Shown in pieces: positions 18,878 through 29,252 of a DNA stretch of 64,000 nucleotides (position 1 is its first letter; every line of letters starts with the position of its first letter). The stretch lies in assembly GCA_021299695.1 (NCBI GenBank), contig JAJTEK010000018.1:1-64000 (forward strand). The letters run 5' to 3'. The DNA is from Pirellula sp. (GTDB lineage: Bacteria > Planctomycetota > Planctomycetia > Pirellulales > Pirellulaceae). The notes under the pieces are model-generated. The model saw nothing but the letters and a program-made list of their open reading frames with translations, was not told where the DNA came from and ran no database searches. Both the position numbers and the translations under genes were made by a program.

Positions 18878-21112
18878 TCAGGGGCCTGTCGATGCCAATG
18901 GCTCTAGGCTCAAGCGATTCTCGAGATGCTCAAAGAGCGGAAGCTTGCGATAGCTTGCCGCATTCCTGAGCTTCGTCGGGATCCGGCTCGAAACGGCCGC
19001 AAGCACATCCTGCAGTTCGCAGAATCGCAATATACCGATCAACACAAACCCCTTGGAGTAGGCCTCGGGGTCCAGAGAATGAAGCTCCAGCGATTCGATT
19101 TTGTCTGGGGACAACAGGGCCGCATGCAGGGCATGGACCGACATCTGCGCACCGGCTTTGAGTCGGCACCGATCGACGCGATGTTCGGCCAAGACCGCTT
19201 CGATCGAACTGGCGATGCCTGCGACCTGACGACCCTCGAGCGACCAACCGGCCAGCAAGTACGATCGTCTCCAGTGCAGTCCGATCTTATCGGTCGGATC
19301 CCAAGCCCAAGGTCCACGTCCCTCCGGAAAAACCAGGTAGGTGGTCTGGTTGGCTGCGGCTTGGGCCAATAGGGTTCGCCAAGCTTCGCCTAGGATCTGG
19401 CCTTTGACCAAACCATCGCCGCCGACCCCCTGGCTCTCAAGCGACCGGGGGTCCGTGGTGATCGTCCAAGCCCTCCAGAGCGATTCATCCGCAAGAACGA
19501 TTTGGACCGACGGGTCGATCGACTCATCATGGCCCCATGCGCGGATCCGCAGGAGCGTCGAGCAGGGGATCGAGTCGGATCGGCATTCGAGTTGGGTCAC
19601 TTCCCAATCGTCCCGAGAGACCCTGACACCTTGAGCGCCCCTGTCTTGCGCCTCGGTCAGCTCGAGTCGCATTTTCGGCGATCGAGCCGTCGGAATCGCT
19701 CGCGATGCCCCAAGCGCCTGAGCTTCCTGCGCAGTCTCAAGTGCCCCAGCAGACTGTTTATCGGATGGGAAGCTTGGCAGTCGGCCGTGAACCGCTTGGG
19801 AGATCTCAAGGCGGATCGCTTCGCAGCGCAAGTCCCAGGACGCTCGGTCCACGGGAAGCTGGGCCTCGGTCCCAAAGGCGCTCGCAGCGATCGGAACGAA
19901 CCAGTCTTGGACATCCGTGACGCGTTGGTCCGCGGGGAGCGACTCGAAAACCTTCAGGTCGGCTTTGGCAAAGAGGGGTTCGGCGATGCGTTGAAGCTTC
20001 CGTTGGGTGCCGAGCAGATGGCGATCGAACCAAACGAAGCAGCCGAGTTGGAGTTCTTGGGTGTCTTCATGGCCACCGGTGGTCCATTGGATACCGAGAT
20101 TGCTTTTCGGTTCGAGCGCATAGAGCGTGCGCAGTTGCTGTTGGACGCGAAAGACGCCTCGGAGCGGAAAGATGGGGTCTTCGTCGGTGTTGCCTATCAG
20201 CAGGGCGCGAGGATGGACCATCGCGCACAGGGTCGTGTAGTCCCAACCGTAGCGGTTGTTGAAGAACATGCAGTCGCAGTGCCCTCGGACGACTTGATCG
20301 ATGATCTGATCGCGAAGATCCGTTACACCGGCGACCGGTACAGCGACTCGAATCCGAGGATCGATTGCGGCTGCATACCAGCTATAAGCTCCCCCGCCGC
20401 TGCGGCCGGTAATACCGATCTTGGACGCATCGACCTCGGGCCGAGTGACCAAGTAATCGACGGCTCGGATCGCGTTCCATGTTTCGACTCCTGCAGGGGT
20501 ATACCCCCGGGAAGGCCAGTCCCAGCGATTGAAACGGTAGAGCCCGTGGTGGATCCCTTCGATCTCACCGAGTTGGATCGTGTCGATGGCCATGGCGACG
20601 TAGCCCTGACGGGCAAACCAAGCCGGATGGTGTTGGTAGTGGGTTTTATTCCCTAAACTCACCCCATTCTCTTTGACTTGGCCATGCCCGCAGACATAGA
20701 GAATCGCCGGCAGGGGTTTATCGATCTGCTTGGGCCGATAAAGGTTCCCGGTGACGTAGAGTCCCGGACTCGATTGGAAGTGGATCTTTTCAACAATGAG
20801 GTCCTCGTGCTCGAGCGTCCCGGTCGTGACCGCATGAAGTTGGCTCGGGCGTGACTCGAGTGGGGGCAGACCGAGCATTTCTGCAAGTTGCCTGCGGAGT
20901 GTCTCTTGTGCAAGGCTCCATGACTCTTGGGTGCCGAAAGCATGCAAGTCGTTGGCCCTTTCGATTTGCTCGACCCGGGAGCTCAATGCTCGGCGCGTCA
21001 GCTCGATCCCTGGGTTGCCCTCGGGATTCGAGGAGGACTGAGCCAGCGCGATCTGAGCCAGCGCGATCTGAGCCAGCGCGACCAACAGGAGCAAGGCGGT
21101 TCGATTCCACAT
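18878..21112 (-). CDS. Exported alpha/beta hydrolase, acetyl-xylan-esterase-like
   Basis: 744 aa with a signal peptide (MWNRTALLLLVALAQIALAQ). The first 400 residues are an alpha/beta hydrolase of the planctomycete acetylxylan-esterase-like type: LPAILYVCGHGQ, YVAMAIDTIQLGE, the nucleophile elbow GITGRSGGGAYSWYAAA, and HPRALLIGNTDEDPIFPLRGV. The C-terminal half (450-744) resembles a second, degenerate hydrolase-like domain. It probably removes ester groups from polysaccharide in the periplasm. The signal peptide contains a 15-bp repeat adding IALAQ units. The gene diverges from the DUF5690 transporter. Confidence 0.82.
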   Translation of the reverse strand: MWNRTALLLLVALAQIALAQIALAQSSSNPEGNPGIELTRRALSSRVEQIERANDLHAFGTQESWSLAQETLRRQLAEMLGLPPLESRPSQLHAVTTGTLEHEDLIVEKIHFQSSPGLYVTGNLYRPKQIDKPLPAILYVCGHGQVKENGVSLGNKTHYQHHPAWFARQGYVAMAIDTIQLGEIEGIHHGLYRFNRWDWPSRGYTPAGVETWNAIRAVDYLVTRPEVDASKIGITGRSGGGAYSWYAAAIDPRIRVAVPVAGVTDLRDQIIDQVVRGHCDCMFFNNRYGWDYTTLCAMVHPRALLIGNTDEDPIFPLRGVFRVQQQLRTLYALEPKSNLGIQWTTGGHEDTQELQLGCFVWFDRHLLGTQRKLQRIAEPLFAKADLKVFESLPADQRVTDVQDWFVPIAASAFGTEAQLPVDRASWDLRCEAIRLEISQAVHGRLPSFPSDKQSAGALETAQEAQALGASRAIPTARSPKMRLELTEAQDRGAQGVRVSRDDWEVTQLECRSDSIPCSTLLRIRAWGHDESIDPSVQIVLADESLWRAWTITTDPRSLESQGVGGDGLVKGQILGEAWRTLLAQAAANQTTYLVFPEGRGPWAWDPTDKIGLHWRRSYLLAGWSLEGRQVAGIASSIEAVLAEHRVDRCRLKAGAQMSVHALHAALLSPDKIESLELHSLDPEAYSKGFVLIGILRFCELQDVLAAVSSRIPTKLRNAASYRKLPLFEHLENRLSLEPLASTGP
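21041..21085. repeat. 15-bp in-frame tandem repeat in signal peptide
   Basis: The unit agccagcgcgatctg is present almost three times and encodes IALAQ pentapeptides that lengthen the hydrophobic core and cleavage region of the esterase signal peptide. Confidence 0.9.
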
Positions 21113-21198
21113 GGTACGGTAGGTTGGTAGTTAGGATGGTTGATCGGTTGCTTGGAACTCGGGTCGCAACGCAGTTGGCAGGTATTGATGAAAACGGG

Positions 21199-22638
21199 AT
21201 GAAATCCCGGCAGGGTAATACCCAATATAGCTCGCTTGGGGGTATGCTGTCATGCGGTCGGCAAGCCGAAGCAAACGAGTGCAGGAACCCAAAAACAATC
21301 GATGAGGCAAACGTCTTGATCCATCGTCTCATGCAATCGGCTTGGTTGGTCAACGCCTGGGCGATCCTGGCTGCCTTTGGGACCTATTTTTGCATGTACA
21401 TGTACCGCAAGCCCTTTACGGTGGCGGCCTTCAAGCAAGAGGCTTTGGCACCAGGGTTCGGCGGGGAAGGGTTCGGCGGGGACTGGGATCAGAAGGCGGT
21501 TTTGGTTTCGGCGCAGGTGATCGGGTATTTGGTCTCGAAGTTGGTGGGGATCCGCGTGGTGTCCGAGGCAGGCCCCGAGCGACGAGCTTGGACGATCCTC
21601 CTGTTGATTCTCGCGGCGTTAGGCTCGCTGTTTCTCTTTGCCATCGTCCCCTCTCCTTGGCATGTGGTTTGTATGTTTCTCAACGGCTTACCGTTGGGAA
21701 TGGTCTTCGGTTTGGTGCTAGGGTCGCTCGAGGGTCGTCGCTTGACCGAGGCTCTAGCGGCCGGTCTGTGTGCCAGTTTCATCTTGGCAGGTGGCGTGGC
21801 CAAGACGGTCGGCCAGCAGGTGATGGACGCAACGCAGCAACGGCTCGGATGGAACTTGGCCGAATCGGAGCGTTGGATGCCGTTTCTCTCCGGGTTGTTG
21901 TTCTTCCTACCGATCTGCTTTTTTCTCTGGATGCTCCATCAGATTCCACCACCGACGCTCCAGGACCAGACCGTCCGCAGTCCCAGGGAGCCGATGCGCA
22001 AGGAGGATCGCTGGCACATGGTACGGACGTATGCCTGGGGGATCGGTGCGATCGCTAGCATGTACTTGATCGTGAGCATCTTGAGAAGTTTTCGGGATGA
22101 TTTTGCCAGAGAGATTTTGACCGGACTTGGGGCCAAGATCCAATCCTCGGATTACGCGAACATCGATTTTTGGGTGATGCTCGTGGCGACCATCGCCAAC
22201 GCTTCGGCGGTATTGGTCAAAGACAATCGCACAGCGCTTCGCTTGGCCTTTGCGACCTGCGCAATGGGCTTTTTCCTGATCTTGCTGAGCGTCTTAGGCC
22301 ATCGGTTTTGGATAGAGATCTCGCCGACAGCATTGATGGTGTGCATTGGGGCAGGTCTGTATTTGCCCTATGTCGCAGTCCATACGACGGTCTTCGAGCG
22401 GATCATCGCATGCACTCGCGACCGAGCTAACGTCGGTTTCATGATGTATGTGGCCGACTCGGTCGGTTACTTCGGATACGCGATATTGATCCTATCGAAG
22501 AATTTCTTCGTCGGCTCGATTCCAGAGACGAGTTTTGCAAGCGTCTTTTTGACCACATGCCTGCTCGGATCGATCGGCAGCATTCTGTTCGTCGCGATCG
22601 CTTCGCGGTCTTTCGACCGGCTTGAGGCCAAGCGGTAA
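21199..22638 (+). CDS. DUF5690 family MFS-like membrane transporter
   Basis: About 479 aa from the ATG at 21199, or 435 aa from the ATG at 21331, which would leave the usual short N-terminus before the first membrane segment; the tracked start at 20851 lies inside the divergent esterase gene and is unlikely. Twelve-segment MFS-like topology with WAILAAFGTYFCMYMYRKPF at the start, YLVSKLVGIRVVSEAGP, FLNGLPLGMVFGLVLGSLEGRR, and YLPYVAVHTTVFERIIACTRDRANVGFMMYVADSVGY. DUF5690 proteins have no proven substrate. A divergent promoter region lies between this gene and the esterase. Confidence 0.85.
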   Translation: MKSRQGNTQYSSLGGMLSCGRQAEANECRNPKTIDEANVLIHRLMQSAWLVNAWAILAAFGTYFCMYMYRKPFTVAAFKQEALAPGFGGEGFGGDWDQKAVLVSAQVIGYLVSKLVGIRVVSEAGPERRAWTILLLILAALGSLFLFAIVPSPWHVVCMFLNGLPLGMVFGLVLGSLEGRRLTEALAAGLCASFILAGGVAKTVGQQVMDATQQRLGWNLAESERWMPFLSGLLFFLPICFFLWMLHQIPPPTLQDQTVRSPREPMRKEDRWHMVRTYAWGIGAIASMYLIVSILRSFRDDFAREILTGLGAKIQSSDYANIDFWVMLVATIANASAVLVKDNRTALRLAFATCAMGFFLILLSVLGHRFWIEISPTALMVCIGAGLYLPYVAVHTTVFERIIACTRDRANVGFMMYVADSVGYFGYAILILSKNFFVGSIPETSFASVFLTTCLLGSIGSILFVAIASRSFDRLEAKR

Positions 22639-22902
22639 AGTTCTGGGGGCAACTGGAGTGGCGGTGCAAACAGGGTGCCCAAATCGGTGCCAGGCACCCG
22701 GTGCGGAGCCGGGTCGGATGATCCGACCGATCCGACCGATCCGACTGATCCGACTGATCCGACCGATCGGGATCTCTACGGGAGATCCACTAGTGCAACA
22801 GCCGGGATCTTCCTTTGCGTCTTTGCGCCCTTGCGTCTTTGCGTTTATTTCTTCTACCGCCGATGCACGCGGCGGAATCTAGATTGCCCCTGAGAATGGT
22901 GC
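22639..22902. other. Intergenic region with 9-bp tandem repeat
   Basis: No gene is seen. The region separates the transporter from a convergent exported protein. It holds five copies of the 9-bp unit atccgaccg/atccgactg at 22721-22765, a palindrome-like gtgccaggcacc at 22688, and an imperfect tcttTGCG-type repeat (tttgcgtctttgcgccc) near 22815. Confidence 0.6.
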
Positions 22903-23949
22903 CTAGTTCGGCGGATCAAATGCCCCTTCGCTCGTGAGCATCCGGATGGTGGGCGACTCGGTCTCTTCGAGCTCGCTCAGTGCGTCCTGGGGATCAGCCG
23001 TTTGGAACAGCGGACTGCGCTTCTGGACCAGCTTGCGGGTCGATGTGGCGATCCCCTGTGTCACAGCCTGCTGCGCGTTGATCGGTTGCGTTGTCCTCAT
23101 CGAGACGATCGCACTGGTTTTCATGAACTCCGTTCGAACCTCTGGTGAGATCTTGCTCAGACGCGAGCCGACCTGCTGCAATCCTTGCGGATTGACTCTA
23201 GCGGTCTGCGAAATCTGAGACAGGAAACTGGCACACTCCACAAAGTTCTGGTCGGCGGTTTTTCCGACCAACGGACCTAGGGTCCTGACGACCAAATCCG
23301 CTCCGGCATTGTCGAGCCGCATGAAGGCGTCCATCCAGGCGACCATTCCCGGCCGACCGTCGGGCAATTTCACAGGACGGTTGTGCAGCGCCACGACGCA
23401 TTGGCCACGTAGTTCCCTCGGCCAGAGCCCACCTTCATAAGCTCCGTCTGAATGATAAATGTGCAGCGTATCGCTTCCGTAGATCAGATCCATTTTGCAC
23501 GTCGTACCGGCTCCGTCGTTTCCGATGAGCTTGTAGTCTCCAACACGATTCAAACTGACTTTGGTGATCCCCATCAAATCCCAAATGTTGACGACCACCT
23601 CGGGATGCCGGACCAAGAACCGGAACATGTCTGGATCGCTCTCGAGGGTCTGCGAGGGCATGCGTCGGAAATAGCTGACATCATCGACCACGGTACGAAT
23701 GCGTTGGGAGGCATCCGGAGTCAGTTGCTGAAAAGGGAGACTTTTGATCGCTGTGGTCCGAGTCTCACGCGTGCTCGAGCCTTCCTCAAACTCCTTGGTA
23801 CCGAATATCTGCTGCTGGCCGAAACCTTGCTGGCCATAGGACTCCACGGGCATCGTCAAACCGCAATAGAAAGCACCCCACGCGATGGCGAAAGCCATAA
23901 GGCGATGCCTAAGCGTCGAACGTATCGCGACGTTGAAAATCGGTTGCAT
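22903..23949 (-). CDS. Hypothetical exported protein
   Basis: About 348 aa from the ATG at 23949, chosen because it gives an immediate signal peptide (RLMAFAIAWGAFYCGLTMPV...YGQQ); the tracked start adds 40 residues of unlikely sequence. The mature part has a conserved-looking core (PEVVVNIWDLMGITKVSLNR, CKMDLIYGSDTLHIYHSDG, RGQCVVALHNRPVKLPDGRP) and a helical C-terminus. I do not recognise a named domain, though such exported proteins recur in Pirellulales. No catalytic motif is evident. It diverges from the lipoprotein gene at 24242. Confidence 0.7.
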   Translation of the reverse strand: MQPIFNVAIRSTLRHRLMAFAIAWGAFYCGLTMPVESYGQQGFGQQQIFGTKEFEEGSSTRETRTTAIKSLPFQQLTPDASQRIRTVVDDVSYFRRMPSQTLESDPDMFRFLVRHPEVVVNIWDLMGITKVSLNRVGDYKLIGNDGAGTTCKMDLIYGSDTLHIYHSDGAYEGGLWPRELRGQCVVALHNRPVKLPDGRPGMVAWMDAFMRLDNAGADLVVRTLGPLVGKTADQNFVECASFLSQISQTARVNPQGLQQVGSRLSKISPEVRTEFMKTSAIVSMRTTQPINAQQAVTQGIATSTRKLVQKRSPLFQTADPQDALSELEETESPTIRMLTSEGAFDPPN

Positions 23950-24241
23950 CGATAGTCCTAGTCCCGAGTCAACCCGGAACGCTTGGAGGATGGTTTGTTG
24001 GGTGATGCCCCTGCCCCATCCTTGAGAATCCCCCCCAAGGACACCAAAAGTCCACGCGCAGGCCATCACCTAGTGGTGTCCATCGGCATCTGTGCCTACA
24101 AACCCAAGCAGATCTAGGGATTTTCCAAGCCAACTGCACCAAGTACGTCGGGTCGAACCCGATCTGTACGCACCGAAATCCCCTTGTTTTCGTATAATCC
24201 GGAAAACCTTGACCAAATACCCCACTTTTCCAGAGCTACTT

Positions 24242-26857
24242 ATGACGGGTTTCTTCCGGCTTGTTCATGACCATCCCCAAGGGCTCCTTGGCGGCCCAAC
24301 GGGCATTTTCCTAGCGACGGGCATACTCCTGGCTTTGGGGCTCCTTGGATGCGAACCGAACAAAAACACCGCAAACCCCGACGCAGCGAAAGCCGCCGCG
24401 TCGGCTAGCCAAACCCCTTCGTCGGCCGCTGAGGATCCAGCGAGCCTGACTCTAGCCCCCACGGCCGCGGCTCGAAGCCTTTTGGCCGAATGCCTCAAGA
24501 CCTACCGCTCGGCGGAACGCTACCAAGACGATGCTCGTTTGGTCATCCAAGGAGCCTCGAACCTCACGCTCCCAATGAAAGTGGCTTGGGAAAAACCCAA
24601 CCGCTTGGGCCTCCAGACCGGATCGCTCCAAGGGCTCTGGACCAGCACGACATGGGAAGCTCAGAGTCGCGGCACGGTCAACCCATTCCCTAACCAACGC
24701 CTCGTTAGACCCTTGCCAGCGCGCATCGATCTAGATTGGATCGGCGACGATACGATGGGCGGCCTGCTGGTCGATCCCATGACCAAACCCATCCAACTCG
24801 AACTGCTTCTATCGAATGATTTGACCGAACGTCTCGCCAGCAACGATTCGATCCTTAAGGTCCTCGAACCCATGGGGTTCGAGGAGGTCCGCTGCGAGCG
24901 TATCGCCGTCGAGAAGCAGATCGACTCGCAGTCCCTGCGATGGGTTTTGTGGATCGATCCGCAATCCAAGCTCCTGCGGAAAATCGAACTTCCCCCACAG
25001 TTCTATTACCCCGGCGCAACGGCCAATCAGCTCTCGGGCATCACCTGTGCGATAGAACTCTCCGAGGCTCGTACAGACGAACCGATCGATTGGAGCCAAT
25101 GGCAGATGGCGAGCTCCCCGCAGGAGGTGCGAGTTGCACGGTGGGTCGCACCACCTCCGATCGCATCGACACCCATTCTCGGTAAAGTGATCGATCCGAT
25201 CGATTTCAAGGACCCCGACGGGGCGATCTTGCTCGATACTGCCGAGCCAAAGAAACCTTTCCAAGTGCTCCTTTGGATCGACGACCAAGCCGAAGCGCGA
25301 GCCCTTCTGGACGATCTTTTGAACGTCCGCCGTGTCCTTTTGGAAAAAGAACTCGCGCCCGCAGGCAACATCCTCCTGGTGACCTCTGCCAAAGACGCAT
25401 CCGGATTGAGGGAAAAACTCGCCGCCTGGAATTGCGATTTACCCCTGGCCGTCGATAGCGACGACACTTTGCACAAAGCCTTTGAGGTCCGTCGCTCTCC
25501 GGCGATGATTATCCTGGATCGCGCTCGACGCGTCCAAGTCGCCGAGTATGTCGTCACCCCGCAAGCCATCGCGTCGATCCCTGAGCTTCTGAGCAAGCTC
25601 CGTAGCCAACAGGACCTTGCAAGCCGACAGCTCCAGCAAGACCTCGACAACCAATCCCGTTTCGTCGCGGCCCTGCATCGTGTAGCTCTGGATAAAGAGC
25701 AGACGGCCAAACTGCCTGAAATCACCGAATTCCCGTTCGCAATGTTCGGCATGCGCAGGGACTGGAAAATCCAACTCGATGCACCCCTGGTCAGCGCCTC
25801 GGGGGTCTGGTATCCCCAATCGAGCCTCAACGCGCAGAGCGTACTATCGCCAAACGCGATTTCGATCGCAACGCTCGACGAAGACGGATTGCTCCAGACT
25901 TTTTCCGTCGATGGGACCAAGCGACTCTGTGCGAAAATCGACCCCGATCTGGCCGATGGAGCCAAAAGACTTATCACCTCTGTCGATCCCTGGACCCATC
26001 AGTGGATCGCCGTTGTCCCCGAGGGCTTACCTCGGTTTTGGATCGCGCCGAGCCAACCGGTAAACAATGCGCCCGTACTGGCGACAGCCTACAACACCCA
26101 AGCGGCCGAGACTCCTGTGTGCCACGCTTGGTTCCCACAGCAACTCTCCACGCCGGAATCCCAAGGGACGTCTTCCGTTGAGTCGAAACTTGCGATCGCA
26201 ACGAGCGAATCGAGGCTGATGATCATCAACCCGATCAATGAGCAACGACTCGATGGAACGTTTCGAGAACCCCCAGTGGCTTTCGTTCCAGGACTGACCG
26301 CCGAAGGCTCAATCGGCGAGTGGGATGTCCTTTATGACGACGGTAGCCTTCACAAAATCTCCAACCTAAACATCGCCAGCCAAGACGCATCCAGAGCAGG
26401 GACTCTTGAAGCCCGCCTCGATCGGCTCGAGGTTCGCATCGCTAGCGGTAGTTGGCTCTGGGGCAACCATGGAAGCGCCCCGAGCCGAACCGTCGAGATG
26501 TTTCTGGGGAAACTACCAAGCGGCGAGACCGGGATCCTCGTGGCCAACCCCTCGCACCAAACCCTCGCCCGGCGCGCCCTGTGCGCCAGACCCGAGCAGA
26601 CCCGCTTGCTCGGAGCCACGCGATTGAAAGACGGGACACTTATGGGCGTTGCCACAGGCCCTAGCCGGGTTTTGCACCTGTTCTCCGGTGATTTGAGACT
26701 CGTCGACCAAGCCTCCTTGAACGCCCGAATCCTGGGTGCTTCCTTGGTCACCTGGCAAGACGACGTCAAGCTCCTGGTGGCCTTGGAACGGGAGATCAGT
26801 TGCTGGAGCATCGACGTGCCGAACGCTCCGGAGCCCAAGACCAACTCGACGCCGTAA
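24242..26857 (+). CDS. Large lipoprotein with thioredoxin-like domain
   Basis: About 871 aa from the ATG at 24242, which places a lipobox correctly (LLALGLLGCEPNKN); the tracked start lies 50 codons upstream. Residues about 70-300 resemble a periplasmic LolA-like/DUF2092-type lipoprotein domain (LVIQGASNLTLPMKVAWEKP, WVLWIDPQSKLLRKIELP). Then comes a TlpA/redoxin-like segment (PFQVLLWIDDQAEARALLDD, AVDSDDTLHKAFEVRRSPAMIIL) without a CxxC pair, so thiol redox activity is unlikely. The C-terminal 350 residues look like a beta-propeller. The combination suggests a membrane-anchored scaffold; the role is unknown. Confidence 0.65.
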   Translation: MTGFFRLVHDHPQGLLGGPTGIFLATGILLALGLLGCEPNKNTANPDAAKAAASASQTPSSAAEDPASLTLAPTAAARSLLAECLKTYRSAERYQDDARLVIQGASNLTLPMKVAWEKPNRLGLQTGSLQGLWTSTTWEAQSRGTVNPFPNQRLVRPLPARIDLDWIGDDTMGGLLVDPMTKPIQLELLLSNDLTERLASNDSILKVLEPMGFEEVRCERIAVEKQIDSQSLRWVLWIDPQSKLLRKIELPPQFYYPGATANQLSGITCAIELSEARTDEPIDWSQWQMASSPQEVRVARWVAPPPIASTPILGKVIDPIDFKDPDGAILLDTAEPKKPFQVLLWIDDQAEARALLDDLLNVRRVLLEKELAPAGNILLVTSAKDASGLREKLAAWNCDLPLAVDSDDTLHKAFEVRRSPAMIILDRARRVQVAEYVVTPQAIASIPELLSKLRSQQDLASRQLQQDLDNQSRFVAALHRVALDKEQTAKLPEITEFPFAMFGMRRDWKIQLDAPLVSASGVWYPQSSLNAQSVLSPNAISIATLDEDGLLQTFSVDGTKRLCAKIDPDLADGAKRLITSVDPWTHQWIAVVPEGLPRFWIAPSQPVNNAPVLATAYNTQAAETPVCHAWFPQQLSTPESQGTSSVESKLAIATSESRLMIINPINEQRLDGTFREPPVAFVPGLTAEGSIGEWDVLYDDGSLHKISNLNIASQDASRAGTLEARLDRLEVRIASGSWLWGNHGSAPSRTVEMFLGKLPSGETGILVANPSHQTLARRALCARPEQTRLLGATRLKDGTLMGVATGPSRVLHLFSGDLRLVDQASLNARILGASLVTWQDDVKLLVALEREISCWSIDVPNAPEPKTNSTP

Positions 26858-27062
26858 AACCGCGCAAAACCCAAGATTCGCAGTCCCAGTGGCCCCAGTG
26901 GCCTCGATTCGCTTCGCACTCCCAAACGATGGGATTCGGAGTGAATCCAGAGCTTGTTCCTTGCGTATCCAAACTCGGATGAATACGATAGACACTTATC
27001 TAACGAGAAAGATCGCCTGAGATTTTGCACCACTGAACTCTGCATCCTGCACCGGAGAACCG

Positions 27063-28097
27063 ATGTCGATTCGATTTCCCATCCTAGCCATGAACTGGAT
27101 CTTGGCGATTGCTTTTTTGGCCAGCTCGCTTCAGGCCGAGATCATCCTCGTCGGAGGTTTTTTCTCAGGCAATGTCGACCGAGTCAACGCGACGACCGGC
27201 GCGGTCACATTGTTCTCGCAAATCGGCGGCAGTGCTGACCCGTTTCCAGGAATTTCAGGGCTCGCCTACAACCCGATCAGCAACACCGTCTATGCCACGG
27301 CTCGGATTTCAAAGCGAGTCTATCTGATCAATCCAGATAGCGGAAATGTCACCGGATTTCGCCAGCTCGGGTCCGACGTCACCCCCGCGAGCATCACGGT
27401 CGACTCAAGCGGATTTGTCTATGTGGCAAACAACGGTGGAAACTCGGTCATCAAGTACGACTCGGGGTTGAACAAACTCGCGGAAATCAACATTCCCGAT
27501 TTCGGGGCCGGGGCCAACCAGCCCAGCGGCTTGGCATTTGACCCTCAAGGAAATTTGATCATCTCGACCTTCGCCGGCGCAGGAGTCATCAAATACAACC
27601 CTTCAACGGGCAACTTCTCGAGCTTCAGCAGCGCCAACCCGGTGGCCAATGGCCAAGTGGCGATCGACAACGCGGGCAACGCGTACGTGGGTGGCGCAGC
27701 TTTCGCGAACAACGTCACCAAATTCAGCTCCTCCGGGACGATCGTCGGCTCGATTGCGATCGACGAGTCGGTCCTGCCCAAACCTCCCCAAGCTTTCGCA
27801 AGCCCTGACTTTACCAGCCCGGCCGGAGTGACCTTGGATTCCTCAGGAAATATCATTGTCGCAGCGCTCGGAAGGACCAATCCGACCTCCGCAGCCGACA
27901 ATTTTCAAAACAACGGTGGTGTATTTATTTTTTCCTCGACGGGTAGTCTAATAGCGGCTAACGCTCAAACCACCCCCTACAGCTCTGCATTGGGATTTAC
28001 CGCCGTACCGGAGCCGACCTCGTTGCTTGCCACAGCAGCAGGCTTGGTGACTCTCGGATGGCTTCGTCGACGGAAAACCCCCAACCCTTCAGCCTAG
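27063..28097 (+). CDS. NHL-like repeat protein with PEP-CTERM anchor
   Basis: 344 aa. A signal peptide (NWILAIAFLASSLQA) is followed by repeated beta-propeller-like blades (ITVDSSGFVYVANNGGNSVI, GLAFDPQGNLIISTFAGAGV, VAIDNAGNAYVGGAAFANNV, GVTLDSSGNIIVAALG). The end is a PEP-CTERM signal, VPEPTSLLATAAGLVTLGWLRRRK, with the Pro-Glu-Pro, a hydrophobic helix and a basic tail. PEP-CTERM proteins are sorted by exosortase in exopolysaccharide-producing bacteria; no exosortase is in the window. The likely location is the cell surface. Confidence 0.9.
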   Translation: MSIRFPILAMNWILAIAFLASSLQAEIILVGGFFSGNVDRVNATTGAVTLFSQIGGSADPFPGISGLAYNPISNTVYATARISKRVYLINPDSGNVTGFRQLGSDVTPASITVDSSGFVYVANNGGNSVIKYDSGLNKLAEINIPDFGAGANQPSGLAFDPQGNLIISTFAGAGVIKYNPSTGNFSSFSSANPVANGQVAIDNAGNAYVGGAAFANNVTKFSSSGTIVGSIAIDESVLPKPPQAFASPDFTSPAGVTLDSSGNIIVAALGRTNPTSAADNFQNNGGVFIFSSTGSLIAANAQTTPYSSALGFTAVPEPTSLLATAAGLVTLGWLRRRKTPNPSA

Positions 28098-28128
28098 ATA
28101 GCGTCGATCCACACGTCTTGAGGAACCT

Positions 28129-29172
28129 TTGATCCAAGCAGCCCGACCCGCCGATCGAAATGACCTGCTCGGAGTCAAGGTTCGGCATCCGAGGGGCTTT
28201 ACGCTTGTCGAATTGCTCGTGGTCATCGCGATCATCGGCGTTCTTGTTGGATTGCTGCTGCCTGCGGTCCAAGCAGCCCGAGAGGCCGCCCGGCGGATGT
28301 CCTGTTCGAACAACATCCGTCAAATTGGATTGGCACTTCAGAACCATGAATCGGCCCTGAAGGCCTTTCCGCCAGGCTCCGTCGCCAAAGCGTACCGCGA
28401 CGTACCGAGCACTCCATGGACCTTCTACCGTTGGTCCGCTTTGGCGATGCTCTCGCCCTACCTAGAAAACACTGCCGCCTACAACATCCTGGACTTGGAC
28501 AAACCTCTGTACACCGTCACGTTTTCGGTAACTCCTGAGAACATCGCCGGTTCCCAAACCATCGTGCCGACCTTCCTTTGTCCAAGCGACGAGTTTCGAC
28601 GATTGCATCCGAGTTTTGGTCCCACCAATTACGCGATGTGCTCCGGGAGCGGAACCAATGGCGGTTCTCCAAGCCTCGCCGATGGGCTCTTCTTCGTCAA
28701 TTCAAGGATCCGAGCAGGCGATGTCAGCGACGGACTGTCCAACACCATCGCCGCCTCGGAGAGCATCCTAGGTGCGACCGGAAACACCCGAACCGATCCT
28801 CAAAACGCTTACCGATTCACCTTTGCCACCCCGCTGACGGCCCAAGCTTGCCGACTCTCGGTGGCTTGGAACTTTGCCGATCCGAGAGGCTTTTCTTGGG
28901 TCAACGGCGAGTATCGTTCAGCGCTTTACAATCATTTTTTGCTCCCGAACGATCCGACCCACGATTGCCTTGGTGTTCGCATGACAGGCGGACCTGATAC
29001 GATCTACACCCCGTTCGGATGGCGGACCGCACGCAGTCGTCATGCCGGTGGGGTGATGATCCTCAAAGCCGACGGTTCGACGACATTTACCAGCGACCGC
29101 CTTGAGGCGGCCCTTTGGCGCGGGCTCTCGACGCGTCAAGGCGCTGAGATCCTGACCGATACCATCGACTGA
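28129..29172 (+). CDS. DUF1559 pseudopilin-like protein
   Basis: 347 aa, starting at a TTG (28129) with an AGGA just upstream; no in-frame ATG precedes the pilin motif. It has the type IV pilin/type II secretion methylation signal [30 protein letters not shown] followed by [20 protein letters not shown], diagnostic of the planctomycete DUF1559 family. The end has [22 protein letters not shown], typical of the family. It is cleaved by prepilin peptidase and placed in the cell envelope. Many paralogues are expected elsewhere in the genome. Confidence 0.93.
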   Translation: MIQAARPADRNDLLGVKVRHPRGFTLVELLVVIAIIGVLVGLLLPAVQAAREAARRMSCSNNIRQIGLALQNHESALKAFPPGSVAKAYRDVPSTPWTFYRWSALAMLSPYLENTAAYNILDLDKPLYTVTFSVTPENIAGSQTIVPTFLCPSDEFRRLHPSFGPTNYAMCSGSGTNGGSPSLADGLFFVNSRIRAGDVSDGLSNTIAASESILGATGNTRTDPQNAYRFTFATPLTAQACRLSVAWNFADPRGFSWVNGEYRSALYNHFLLPNDPTHDCLGVRMTGGPDTIYTPFGWRTARSRHAGGVMILKADGSTTFTSDRLEAALWRGLSTRQGAEILTDTID

Positions 29173-29252
29173 GACCATCGACTGAGACCATCGTCTCCCT
29201 CTGCGACCGTTTACCACTGATTTTCAACCTGCACCTTCCCACCTAATCATCG